Positions 7,499 through 15,716 of a stretch of DNA of 64,000 bases are shown here, piece by piece. The stretch comes from Limnohabitans sp. MMS-10A-178 (lineage in GTDB: Bacteria > Pseudomonadota > Gammaproteobacteria > Burkholderiales > Burkholderiaceae_C), in contig NZ_NERY01000001.1 in assembly GCF_003063375.1 (NCBI RefSeq), positions 248,001 to 312,000 of the forward strand, in the 5' to 3' direction. The position numbers were made by a program, and so were the translations under genes. The notes beneath the pieces are model-generated. The model saw nothing but the letters and a program-made list of their open reading frames with translations, made no database searches and was not told the DNA's origin. Within the stretch, counting starts at the first letter, position 1, and every line of letters begins with the position of its first letter.

Positions 7499-10400
7499 AT
7501 GCTGAAGTTGTCTGCCATCACCCGAATTACAAGCTCTGCTTTGCGTTTTGTCGCATGGCTCTTGTTGTTGGCTGGCTTTGTCTTGGGAATGGCATGGAGT
7601 GCGCTTCATTTTTGGATTGTGCCCCGAATTGAAAACTTCCGACCCAGTCTGGAAAAGATGGCCACTCAGGCCATCGGGGTTCCTGTTCAAATGGGTCAAC
7701 TGAGGGCGATTTCCACGGGTTGGATGCCCACTTTTGAAATTTACGATCTTGCACTCCTTGACCCAGAAGGAAGACGCGCACTCACTCTGCCCAAAGTTAT
7801 TTTTGCCATCAGCGTTCGATCGGTTTTGAACTTAGGGGTCGAGCAGTTGGTCATCGACTCCCCCACGCTGGACATTCGCAGAACCGCAAATGGCGAGTGG
7901 CGTGTTGCGGGTCTCAAGCTTAAAAAAGACAACTCCCCCGACTCAGCGGCAGCCGACTGGGTTTTTTCGCAAAAAGAAATCCTTGTTCAAAATGGCTCTG
8001 TGGTCTGGACCGATGAATTCAACCCCCTTGAAAGAGAAAAGCCGGCCTTGAATTTAAACCAGGTGTCTTGGGTCTTGCGCAATACCGCACGCCATCATTT
8101 GTGGCGACTTGATGCCACACCGCCCAATGGTTGGGGCGCGCCCTTCACACTCATGGGCGATTTACGGCGAGGGCTTTTATCGACACACGCTGGCCGAGTG
8201 AAAGACTGGAGCGGTCAACTTCATGCCGAGTTTTCAGATGTCGATTTGTCACAGCTAGGCCCCCACTTACCTTGGAAAGTCAATGCCACACAAGGACAAG
8301 GCGCTTTGCGAGTGTGGGTCGATTTGAAACTTGGCGACATTCAGCAAGCCACGGCCGATCTGGTGTTGGAAAACGCCAAGGCCCAACTCAGTCCCGAGCT
8401 GGAGGCCTTGTCGTTCAAACACATTGCGGGCCGGGTCTCTGCCAAAGCCAAGCCCCATGGTTTTGATTTCTCCACCGAAGGCTTGCGCTTTGACACAGCC
8501 GATGGCTTGCATTGGCCTGGTGGCAATGTCAGCCTCTCTTATTTAGAAGCAGATCAAGGCAACAGTGCGCAAGGCCGTTTTCAGGGCGACACTTTGGATT
8601 TGCTCGCACTTCGAAACATTGCCCTTCAATTGCCGCTGCCCCCATCCGCTCGGCAAACCCTTCAAGCCCACAAAGTTAGCGGCTTGGTCAACACACTGAA
8701 CCTTGAGTGGACCGAGAAAGTGATCGGTACCGAAAAAACATTCCAAGTGAACACGGCCAATGGCCGCTTCGACAATTTCTTTTTTGAAGCAGGAAAAAGC
8801 GGCACCGAATCCGAAAATTGGCCGGGCATTGAAAATGCCGATATCAGTTTTGACATGACTGCCGCTGGAGGCAACATCAAAGCATCCATCGACAAAGGCG
8901 CGCTTCAAATCAATCGACTGTTTGAAGACTCGAGAATTCCGCTAGACAAATTACAAGCCTCTGTGAAGTGGCAGCATGAAAAAAACCAACTGCTCATTCC
9001 CGACTGGCAGTTGAGTTTGAAAAACGCCGACGTTTCAGCAGATCTCAAAGGCAGCTGGAAACCCAGTGCACTAGAAGGCAGCTGGGGGGTTTTAGATTTG
9101 CAGGGCAACATTCAGCGTGCTGATGCCGCGCGCGTTCACCGATATTTGCCATTGAGCATTCCTCAAAACGTTAGGCACTATGTGCGGGACTCGGTTTTAA
9201 AAGGCGCGGTCCAAGGCGTTTCCGTCAAGGTCAAAGGCGACCTCCAACGTCTGCCCTTTGCCAACCCCAAAGACGGCGAATTTCGATTCGCGGGCAAAGT
9301 CAAAGATGTTCAATATGCCTATGCTTTGGCCAACAGCACTGAAGGCGTTTGGCCACCCATGAGTGAAGTGAATGGTGACATTGTTTTTGACAGACTCAAT
9401 TTCAAAGTCAATGGCGCGTCTGGCAAATGGGGCAACACGCCTTTCACACAAATCAAGGCCGAGATTCCCAGCCTCAGCGCGCCAGTGCTGGTCAATGTCC
9501 AAGGGGAGTCTAAAGCCAGCGCCAATGTTGTCTTGAATGATTTGCGTTTGTCACCCGTCAACCAAATGCTCAGCGGGGCACTGGCTCAGGCCAGCAGCAC
9601 GGGCACCGTGTCTTCGCGCTTGAAGTTGTCCTTGCCCTTGAGCTCGCTTGATAAATCAAGTGTTCAGGGATCGGTTGCCTTGAGTGGCAACGACGTGCGC
9701 ATTCAAAGCGACTTTCCCACCCTTGAAAAGGCTCAGGGCAGTATTCAATTTAGCGAAGCAGGGTTCAGTTTGGTTGGGGTAAACGCACAGTTTTTAGGCG
9801 GCCCCATCAAGCTTGAAGGAGGCTCCCGAAAACTCGCACCGCGCAGCACAGAGGCCAACCCATTCTTTCGCATTCAAGGTCAGGTTAGCGCAAGCGGTCT
9901 TCGACAGGCCAAAGAATTCAGCACACTCGGCCTTCTTGCTCAGCATGCCACTGGCGCTAGCGCCTACACCGCAAGCTTGGGATTCAAGGGTGGACACAGT
10001 GAGCTCAGTATTCAGTCACAACTTCAAGGCGTTTCCCTCAACTTGCCAGCACCATTTGGCAAACGTGCTGATGAGTCGACAAGCTTTAAATATGAAAGCG
10101 TGATTCAAAGTCTGAGCAATGTGTCGCCCTACAAAGCGCTGCGAGATCAATTGCAAATATCCTGGGGCTCCGGCTTGTCAGCCTCTTACTTGCGCGACTT
10201 GACGGGCACAGAGCCGCGCGTCATCCATGGTCGCGTGCAAGTGGGTCAAGCCATAGCGCCATCTACAAGCAACCCGTCTGAGTCTGGTGTGACGGCCGTT
10301 GTCAACCTTCCCTCGTTTTCCATTGACGAGTGGCTTCAAGTGATCTCCCCACCGAAGTCAAGCCCTGCTTCGCATTCAACACAAAATGCAGCACTCAGCT

Positions 10401-11530
10401 TGGCCACTTCTTCCTACCTTCCTTCTCGCATGTCGCTGAAGGCCAATGAAGTCACATTGCAGGGCCGCCAACTGCACAACGTCTCTGTCAACGGGTCTCG
10501 TGAAGGTGCTTTATGGCGCTCCAATTTAGATGCCAGAGAGTTCAGTGGCTACTTGGAGTATCGCCAGTCCAACAGTCAAAATGCGGGGCGTATTTACGCA
10601 CGCTTGGCTCGCCTGAGCTTGCCGCCCTCTGCCGATCAAACCGTGGAGTCCTTCCTAGAAGACTCCCCCGTGAGCATTCCAGCTTTGGACATTGTGGTGG
10701 ATGAGTTGGAGTTGCGTGGAAAAAAATTAGGCCGTGTCGAAATTGAAGCGGTCAATGCAGAGCCGGCACAAGCCAAGACAACGACTGGGCGTGAATGGCG
10801 TTTGAACAAGCTCAACATCACCACGCCTGAGGCCAGCTTCAAAGCCAGCGGCAAGTGGGCCACTGCGCGAGAGGGTGCTCAGCAAGCCAATACGGAAATG
10901 AATTTTCGCTTGGACATTTCAAATGCTGGCGAATTGTTGAACCGATTGGGCACAAAAGACGCGCTGCGAGGCGGGGCTGGTAAGTTAGAGGGCGACGTTC
11001 AATGGCAGGGCTCACCAATGACCTTTCACTATCCCAGCATGAGCGGCCGCTTTAACTTGAACATTGGCCGCGGGCAGTTTTTACAAGCAGAGCCGGGTGT
11101 TGCCAAGTTGTTGGGCGTGTTAAGTCTTCAAGCTCTGCCGCGCCGTTTGTTATTGGATTTCAGAGATGTGTTCAGTGCTGGTTTTGCGTTTGACACCATT
11201 CGGGGCGATGTCTTGATTCAACAAGGCATTGCTACCACTCGCAACCTTCAAATGAAGGGCGTCAATGCCGTGGTGCAAATGGATGGCAGCTCTGACATAG
11301 CGCGAGAAACACAAAACTTGCGTGTTTTAATTTTGCCCGAAGTCGATGCGGGCACCGCCTCTTTGTTGGCTGGCATTGCGCTCAATCCCGCTATCGGTTT
11401 GAGTACGTTTTTGGCCCAATTGATTCTCAAACAGCCATTGAGCCGCGTCAACACACAAGAGTTTTTGGTTGATGGCACATGGTCCGATCCCCGGGTGACC
11501 AAGGTTGTCAACAGCGCTGTGACCCCTTAA
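7499..11530 (+). CDS. YhdP/AsmA-like giant envelope protein (DUF3971 family)
   Basis: 1343 residues. The start chosen is ATG 7499, which places a single membrane helix at about residues 15-38 (LLLLAGFVLGMAWSALHFW) right at the N-terminus, as in the YhdP family; the 26-residue upstream extension is dropped. The rest is a long repetitive beta-rich body with recurring 'LxGxxxLxxxxxxIxxxPxL' patterns. The C-terminus (TSLLAGIALNPAIGLSTFL then VDGTWSDPRVTKV) is typical of YhdP/TIGR02099 proteins. Relatives form bridge-like tubes that move phospholipid from inner to outer membrane (family knowledge). It may share a short divergent promoter region with glnE. The 22-base gap to the kinase gene suggests read-through. 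Confidence 0.87.
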   Translation: MLKLSAITRITSSALRFVAWLLLLAGFVLGMAWSALHFWIVPRIENFRPSLEKMATQAIGVPVQMGQLRAISTGWMPTFEIYDLALLDPEGRRALTLPKVIFAISVRSVLNLGVEQLVIDSPTLDIRRTANGEWRVAGLKLKKDNSPDSAAADWVFSQKEILVQNGSVVWTDEFNPLEREKPALNLNQVSWVLRNTARHHLWRLDATPPNGWGAPFTLMGDLRRGLLSTHAGRVKDWSGQLHAEFSDVDLSQLGPHLPWKVNATQGQGALRVWVDLKLGDIQQATADLVLENAKAQLSPELEALSFKHIAGRVSAKAKPHGFDFSTEGLRFDTADGLHWPGGNVSLSYLEADQGNSAQGRFQGDTLDLLALRNIALQLPLPPSARQTLQAHKVSGLVNTLNLEWTEKVIGTEKTFQVNTANGRFDNFFFEAGKSGTESENWPGIENADISFDMTAAGGNIKASIDKGALQINRLFEDSRIPLDKLQASVKWQHEKNQLLIPDWQLSLKNADVSADLKGSWKPSALEGSWGVLDLQGNIQRADAARVHRYLPLSIPQNVRHYVRDSVLKGAVQGVSVKVKGDLQRLPFANPKDGEFRFAGKVKDVQYAYALANSTEGVWPPMSEVNGDIVFDRLNFKVNGASGKWGNTPFTQIKAEIPSLSAPVLVNVQGESKASANVVLNDLRLSPVNQMLSGALAQASSTGTVSSRLKLSLPLSSLDKSSVQGSVALSGNDVRIQSDFPTLEKAQGSIQFSEAGFSLVGVNAQFLGGPIKLEGGSRKLAPRSTEANPFFRIQGQVSASGLRQAKEFSTLGLLAQHATGASAYTASLGFKGGHSELSIQSQLQGVSLNLPAPFGKRADESTSFKYESVIQSLSNVSPYKALRDQLQISWGSGLSASYLRDLTGTEPRVIHGRVQVGQAIAPSTSNPSESGVTAVVNLPSFSIDEWLQVISPPKSSPASHSTQNAALSLATSSYLPSRMSLKANEVTLQGRQLHNVSVNGSREGALWRSNLDAREFSGYLEYRQSNSQNAGRIYARLARLSLPPSADQTVESFLEDSPVSIPALDIVVDELELRGKKLGRVEIEAVNAEPAQAKTTTGREWRLNKLNITTPEASFKASGKWATAREGAQQANTEMNFRLDISNAGELLNRLGTKDALRGGAGKLEGDVQWQGSPMTFHYPSMSGRFNLNIGRGQFLQAEPGVAKLLGVLSLQALPRRLLLDFRDVFSAGFAFDTIRGDVLIQQGIATTRNLQMKGVNAVVQMDGSSDIARETQNLRVLILPEVDAGTASLLAGIALNPAIGLSTFLAQLILKQPLSRVNTQEFLVDGTWSDPRVTKVVNSAVTP

Positions 11531-11551
11531 GCTTGACCAAAACCTTTGCAA

Positions 11552-13612
11552 ATGGCGCAAGCAGATTCACCTTCATTGCAAAACTCTCACATCCTGTGGC
11601 AGTTTTTCAAACAAATCACACGCTCCTTCACCGATCGTCGATTTTCATTGTGGATTGCCCTGGTGGTGCTGGTCGTCGCCCTGCTGGTCACGCTAGTTTG
11701 GCTTGCCGGTCGATATGAAGCCAGTCAATACCAAGATGAACTAGACCGCGACACAGCAGATGCCGCAAGTGAGATTCGAAATGGTTTTGATCAAAACGTT
11801 TTGATTTTGCAAAACCTGCATGCCAAAGCTCTTTCACAAAAGCTATGGCTAGCGGAAATGACAGACCTGTTGAGTCAAAACAGAGATTGGCTTCGCGTCG
11901 AAAAAAGAGACTTGCAAGGCCGCACGCTAGACGTGGTGTCATCGCCTCTCAAGCCTGACTTGTTCAATGACAAATCAGGGATGGGAGAGCACCCTGAAAC
12001 GCAGCAAGCTTGTTTGCGCGCGCGTCGATTGAATGGCCCTGCCTACTCCAGAAGCTACTTTGTACCTCAATCCAACGGCCGAGGCCTAGAGGTGATGGAG
12101 ATGTGTTTGCCCATGATCGATCGCGGCAACACAGCGGGGTTCACGCTTTTGACCTACAGCCTGCAAGAAGTTTTGTCTGCGAGGTTGGGTGAGACTTACG
12201 GTCAACGCAATCAGCTTTCTTTCGTCGAACCTGACGGCACACGCTTAGCGGTTCACGGCAGCTTGCCTCGCGCAAAACGCTTGTTCACCGCCAAGCAATT
12301 GCTCGACTTACCTGGCACCACTCTGATGCTTCGGATGGACGGTCGCCGTGCAGTACCCGACTTGTTGCCCAATATCTTGCCTGCCTTGGTAACGGCCATG
12401 TCCTTTGCACTGGTTTCGGTTTTGGTTTTGCTGGTCAAAGACTCACGCCGACGCTTGCAGGCAGAGCGAGACCTGGCCGACGCGCTGGCCTTTCGCAAGG
12501 CCATGGAAGACTCCTTGGTGACTGGCCTGAGAGCGCGCGATCTTCAAGGTCGGATCACTTATGTCAATCCCGCTTTTTGTCAGATGGTGGGCTTTGAAGC
12601 CGAAGCGCTCTTGGGAAAGTCTGCGCCCATGCCTTATTGGCCACCTGAAATGGTAGGCGAGTATCAACAACGTCAAGCTGTTCGACTGGCCGGCAATGCG
12701 CCTCCCAGAGAAGGCTTTGAATCGGTGTTTATTCGGCAAGATGGCACGCGTTTTCCGGTGCTCATTTTCGAGGCCCCTCTAATTAACGTGCTTGGCCAAC
12801 AAACAGGCTGGATGAGTGCTTTTTTGGACATCAGCGAACAGCGACGCATTGAAGAGCTTTCTCGCTCCAGTCAGGAGCGCTTGCAAGCCACGGCCAGACT
12901 TGCCACTGTGGGTGAAATGGCCTCCCTCTTGAGCCATGAGTTGAATCAGCCTTTATCGGCCATTTCGAGTTATGCCACCGGCTCCTTGAATCTTTTGCGG
13001 CACCCAGATAATGGCCAAGCGTCCCCCCAATTGAGCGATTTTCAAATGGCGTTTGAGCGAATTTCAGAGCAGGCCAGTCGCGCAGGTAAGGTGATCAACA
13101 GCGTGCACGATTTTGTCAGGCGCCGCGATCAAGACAAAGAAGTCGTCAAGCCCCAGGCCATTATTGATGCCGTCATGCCCTTGGTGCAACTTCAAGCACA
13201 CAAGCTTCATGTGCGCATTCAAACCGAATTAGACCCTCGCTTGCTACCCGTTCTGTGCGACCGCACCATGGTTGAACAAGTTCTTTTGAATCTAGCTCGC
13301 AATGGCATGCAGGCCATGGATCACCCAACTTGCCATCAACGCACCCTGACCTTGAAAGTCAAGCGCGGGGCTTCAAGCCAGTCACAAGCTTGGGTGGAGT
13401 TTTCAGTGCTTGACTTGGGACTGGGTATCTCTGCCGAAGTGGCGCAAAACTTGTTCACACCTTTTTTCACCACCAAAGCAGAAGGGATGGGCTTGGGACT
13501 TAGTTTGTGCCGCACGGTGGTTGAGCAACACGGTGGCCACTTGGAGTTTGAAGACAATAAGCCTTGCGGCACTCTTTTTCGATTTACCCTGCCGACGGCA
13601 TCTGAAATTTAA
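11552..13612 (+). CDS. Membrane PAS sensor histidine kinase (DctS/FixL type)
   Basis: 686 residues from ATG 11552 (a TTG six bases earlier is in frame but less likely). Membrane helix 1 is at about 32-53 and helix 2 at about 272-296, enclosing a roughly 220-residue periplasmic sensor. Then comes a PAS domain (about 315-420; GRITYVNPAFCQMVGFEAEALLG), a dimerisation box with the phospho-acceptor His in SHELNQPLSAISSYA (about 461), and an ATPase domain (LLNLARNGMQAM, LDLGLGIS, FFTTKAEGMGLGLSL). The layout matches DctS, the C4-dicarboxylate sensor of Rhodobacter, and FixL-class kinases. The partner regulator follows after 19 bases. The ligand cannot be read from the sequence, and no dicarboxylate transporter is nearby. 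Confidence 0.88.
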   Translation: MAQADSPSLQNSHILWQFFKQITRSFTDRRFSLWIALVVLVVALLVTLVWLAGRYEASQYQDELDRDTADAASEIRNGFDQNVLILQNLHAKALSQKLWLAEMTDLLSQNRDWLRVEKRDLQGRTLDVVSSPLKPDLFNDKSGMGEHPETQQACLRARRLNGPAYSRSYFVPQSNGRGLEVMEMCLPMIDRGNTAGFTLLTYSLQEVLSARLGETYGQRNQLSFVEPDGTRLAVHGSLPRAKRLFTAKQLLDLPGTTLMLRMDGRRAVPDLLPNILPALVTAMSFALVSVLVLLVKDSRRRLQAERDLADALAFRKAMEDSLVTGLRARDLQGRITYVNPAFCQMVGFEAEALLGKSAPMPYWPPEMVGEYQQRQAVRLAGNAPPREGFESVFIRQDGTRFPVLIFEAPLINVLGQQTGWMSAFLDISEQRRIEELSRSSQERLQATARLATVGEMASLLSHELNQPLSAISSYATGSLNLLRHPDNGQASPQLSDFQMAFERISEQASRAGKVINSVHDFVRRRDQDKEVVKPQAIIDAVMPLVQLQAHKLHVRIQTELDPRLLPVLCDRTMVEQVLLNLARNGMQAMDHPTCHQRTLTLKVKRGASSQSQAWVEFSVLDLGLGISAEVAQNLFTPFFTTKAEGMGLGLSLCRTVVEQHGGHLEFEDNKPCGTLFRFTLPTASEI

Positions 13613-13631
13613 GTCCCGCTAAAATCAAATC

Positions 13632-14276
13632 ATGCAACCTGCCCTCAACGCCTGTGTTTTCATTGTCGATGACGATGCCAGTGTTCGCGATGCAATGGCT
13701 TGGTTGCTTCGCTCTAGGCGCTTGATGAGCGAGTCTTTTTCCAGTGCCGATGCATTTGAAAAAATGCTGAAAGAAAAGTTTCCAGGCCAGCAAACGCCAG
13801 TCCCAACACAAGCCGGTTGCATCTTGTTAGATGTTCGAATGCCTGGTCAAAGTGGCTTGGCTCTGTTTGAAACTCTGATCGATAATGGCCTTGCCCACAC
13901 GTGGCCCGTGATTTTCTTAACAGGGCACGCCGATGTGCCAACAGCGGTAGACAGCGTGAAGCGGGGTGCCTTTGACTTTTGCGAAAAGCCCTTTTCTGAC
14001 AATGCTCTGGTTGACCGCGTGGAGCAAGCATTGGCCTTGTCTCAAGAACGGCTAACGGTTCATCAGCAAAGTGCAGGATTGGTCTCGCGACTAGATGAAC
14101 TCACTGAGCGCGAGCGTGATGTCATGCGCTTGGTGGTCGCGGGCATGCCCAACAAGCTCATTGCTGACCAACTGGACATCAGTGTGCGCACCGTGGAAGT
14201 TCACCGTTCGCGCGTTTTTGAAAAAATGGAAGTGAAGTCGGCCGTTGAGTTGGCCAACTTGCTGCGCGAGGTTTGA
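13632..14276 (+). CDS. FixJ/DctR-type response regulator
   Basis: 214 residues. Receiver domain: acidic pocket VDDDAS (12-17), phospho-acceptor Asp67 in LLDVRMPG, the T/K switch residues in FLTGHAD and EKPF (Lys119). Output: LuxR/FixJ helix-turn-helix (about 150-210; LTERERDVMRLVVAGMPNK, then RTVEVHRSRVFEKM). It pairs with the kinase immediately upstream, with a 19-base gap. No clear Shine-Dalgarno precedes the ATG; a TAAAAT at 13620-13625 could be a -10 giving a very short or leaderless second transcript, but coupling to the kinase mRNA is the simpler view. Targets unknown. Confidence 0.92.
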   Translation: MQPALNACVFIVDDDASVRDAMAWLLRSRRLMSESFSSADAFEKMLKEKFPGQQTPVPTQAGCILLDVRMPGQSGLALFETLIDNGLAHTWPVIFLTGHADVPTAVDSVKRGAFDFCEKPFSDNALVDRVEQALALSQERLTVHQQSAGLVSRLDELTERERDVMRLVVAGMPNKLIADQLDISVRTVEVHRSRVFEKMEVKSAVELANLLREV

Positions 14277-14305
14277 ATGAAAGCGCCCAGCAGCAGCTTT
14301 TCTTT

Positions 14306-14464
14306 TCATTCTTTGTCGGGCGCTTTGTCAGGTAATTTATTGGTGCGCTCTTCTTTGTCGTCTGGCCTGAGCTCGCCCTTGTCTCGACCCGAAAACATGG
14401 TCCACCAAACGATCAACACCAGCAGCACCAGCGCCAACAGCGCTTCTAACAGAATCAGGCCCAT
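14306..14464 (-). CDS. 52-residue single-helix membrane protein
   Basis: Short reading frame starting at ATG 14464 with a strong Shine-Dalgarno (AAGGAG) seven bases upstream. The product has one long hydrophobic helix (MGLILLEALLALVLLVLIVW, residues 1-20), then WWTMFSGR and a charged Asp/Lys/Glu-rich cytoplasmic-type tail. It lies between the response regulator and mltA on the opposite strand, and its start codon overlaps that of mltA by two bases (CATG). The strong ribosome site and protein-like composition argue that it is real. Function unknown. I recall similar small proteins in Comamonadaceae, but that is memory, not a search. Confidence 0.7.
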   Translation of the reverse strand: MGLILLEALLALVLLVLIVWWTMFSGRDKGELRPDDKEERTNKLPDKAPDKE

Positions 14465-15668
14465 GCAAAAACTCCTTCGATCGTGCATTGTAGGGAGCAT
14501 CTGCTTGAGCGTGTGTTGGCTCTTGACCGCTTGTTCTTCGCCAAAAAAGGCAACACCTATTCCGAGTGCGCCACCTCCTTTGACGCCGCCTGTTGCATCT
14601 AATCCCGCGCCTTCTGCCCCGCCCCCGCAAGCCACGATTGGCGAAACAACGCCGCCCGTATTGACAAGAGCCAAAAGCAAATGGGTTTTGGCAAACTGGG
14701 CAGACTTGCCCGGGCTGAATGCCGACAACTTCAATGAGGCTTGGCTGGCTTGGCGGCAAAACTGCACGCGCAACACGCCCAATTTGCCCCATTCCCAACA
14801 GCTTTGCGCTAACGTCAGGCGATTGGAGGGGCAGACCTCAGAAGCCCAAAGAGCCTGGTTGATGCAAAACTTCCAGCCCTATCGGGTAGAGAGTTTGAGT
14901 GCCTCGACATCTCCAGCAAACGGACTATTAACCGCCTATTTCGAACCTGTTTTGGAGGCCTCTCGCAGTGCAAAACCTGGGTTTTCCGTCCCCTTGTACG
15001 GTTTGCCTGCCAACCTCAAATCGCGTTCTCCTTGGTACAGCCGAGAAGAGATTTCTAAGTTGCCCGCGGCTCAAGCGGCCCTGAAAGGGAAAGAGATCGC
15101 TTTCATTGCCGACCCCGTCGATGCCATGGTCCTCCATATTCAAGGCTCTGGCCGGCTGTGGGTCACGCAAAACGATGGCAGCCGAAAGCAAATTCGATTG
15201 GCCTTTGCCGGCACCAATGACCACCCCTATCAAAGCATTGGCCGGTGGCTCCTTGATCAAAACCTGACCAAAGACGCCACTTGGCCTGGAATTAAATCGT
15301 GGCTTGCACAAAACCCCAAAAGAACCCAGGAGCTGATGTGGCGCAATCCGCGATTTGTGTTCTTTAAAGAAGAGGCCCTTACGGGGCCGGATGCTCTTTT
15401 GGGGCCCAAAGGGGCAATGGGCGTTCCGCTCACCGCTGAGCGGTCAATTGCGGTAGACCCCGGAAGCATTCCATACGGGTCTGCGGTCTGGCTTTCAAGC
15501 AGCGGCCCTCAAGTCTCACTCAATCGCTTGGTTTTTGCGCAAGACACGGGAAGTGCCATTTTGGGCGCTGTTCGGGCCGACTATTTCGCAGGCTCTGGGG
15601 ATGCCGCTGGAGAGTTGGCGGGGCGTCTCAAACAAGACATGAGAGCATGGGTTTTACTTCCAAGATAA
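14463..15668 (+). CDS. mltA: Membrane-bound lytic murein transglycosylase A
   Basis: 401 residues from ATG 14463. The N-terminus is a lipoprotein signal (two basic residues, hydrophobic core, lipobox LTAC with Cys about residue 24), followed by a Pro/Ala/Ser linker (about 30-60). The MltA barrel (GLLTAYFEPVLEASR, VLHIQGSGRLWV, AFAGTNDHPYQSIG) precedes the 3D domain with the catalytic Asp region (FAQDTGSAI, RADYFAGSGDAAGELAGR). It cleaves peptidoglycan to 1,6-anhydromuropeptides from the outer membrane. A 62-residue Ser-rich extension upstream is antisense to the small membrane protein gene and is rejected. The ribosome site is poor. The start overlaps the divergent small gene. Confidence 0.92.
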   Translation: MQKLLRSCIVGSICLSVCWLLTACSSPKKATPIPSAPPPLTPPVASNPAPSAPPPQATIGETTPPVLTRAKSKWVLANWADLPGLNADNFNEAWLAWRQNCTRNTPNLPHSQQLCANVRRLEGQTSEAQRAWLMQNFQPYRVESLSASTSPANGLLTAYFEPVLEASRSAKPGFSVPLYGLPANLKSRSPWYSREEISKLPAAQAALKGKEIAFIADPVDAMVLHIQGSGRLWVTQNDGSRKQIRLAFAGTNDHPYQSIGRWLLDQNLTKDATWPGIKSWLAQNPKRTQELMWRNPRFVFFKEEALTGPDALLGPKGAMGVPLTAERSIAVDPGSIPYGSAVWLSSSGPQVSLNRLVFAQDTGSAILGAVRADYFAGSGDAAGELAGRLKQDMRAWVLLPR

Positions 15669-15716
15669 GCTCAGTCCCTCTACACTGTTGATTCATGCTT
15701 TAGAAAGTGAAATACC

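Noticed and set aside
14277-14462. 62-residue Ser-rich N-terminal extension of MltA
   Set aside because: It is the exact antisense of the well-supported small membrane gene and would bury the lipoprotein signal peptide inside the protein.
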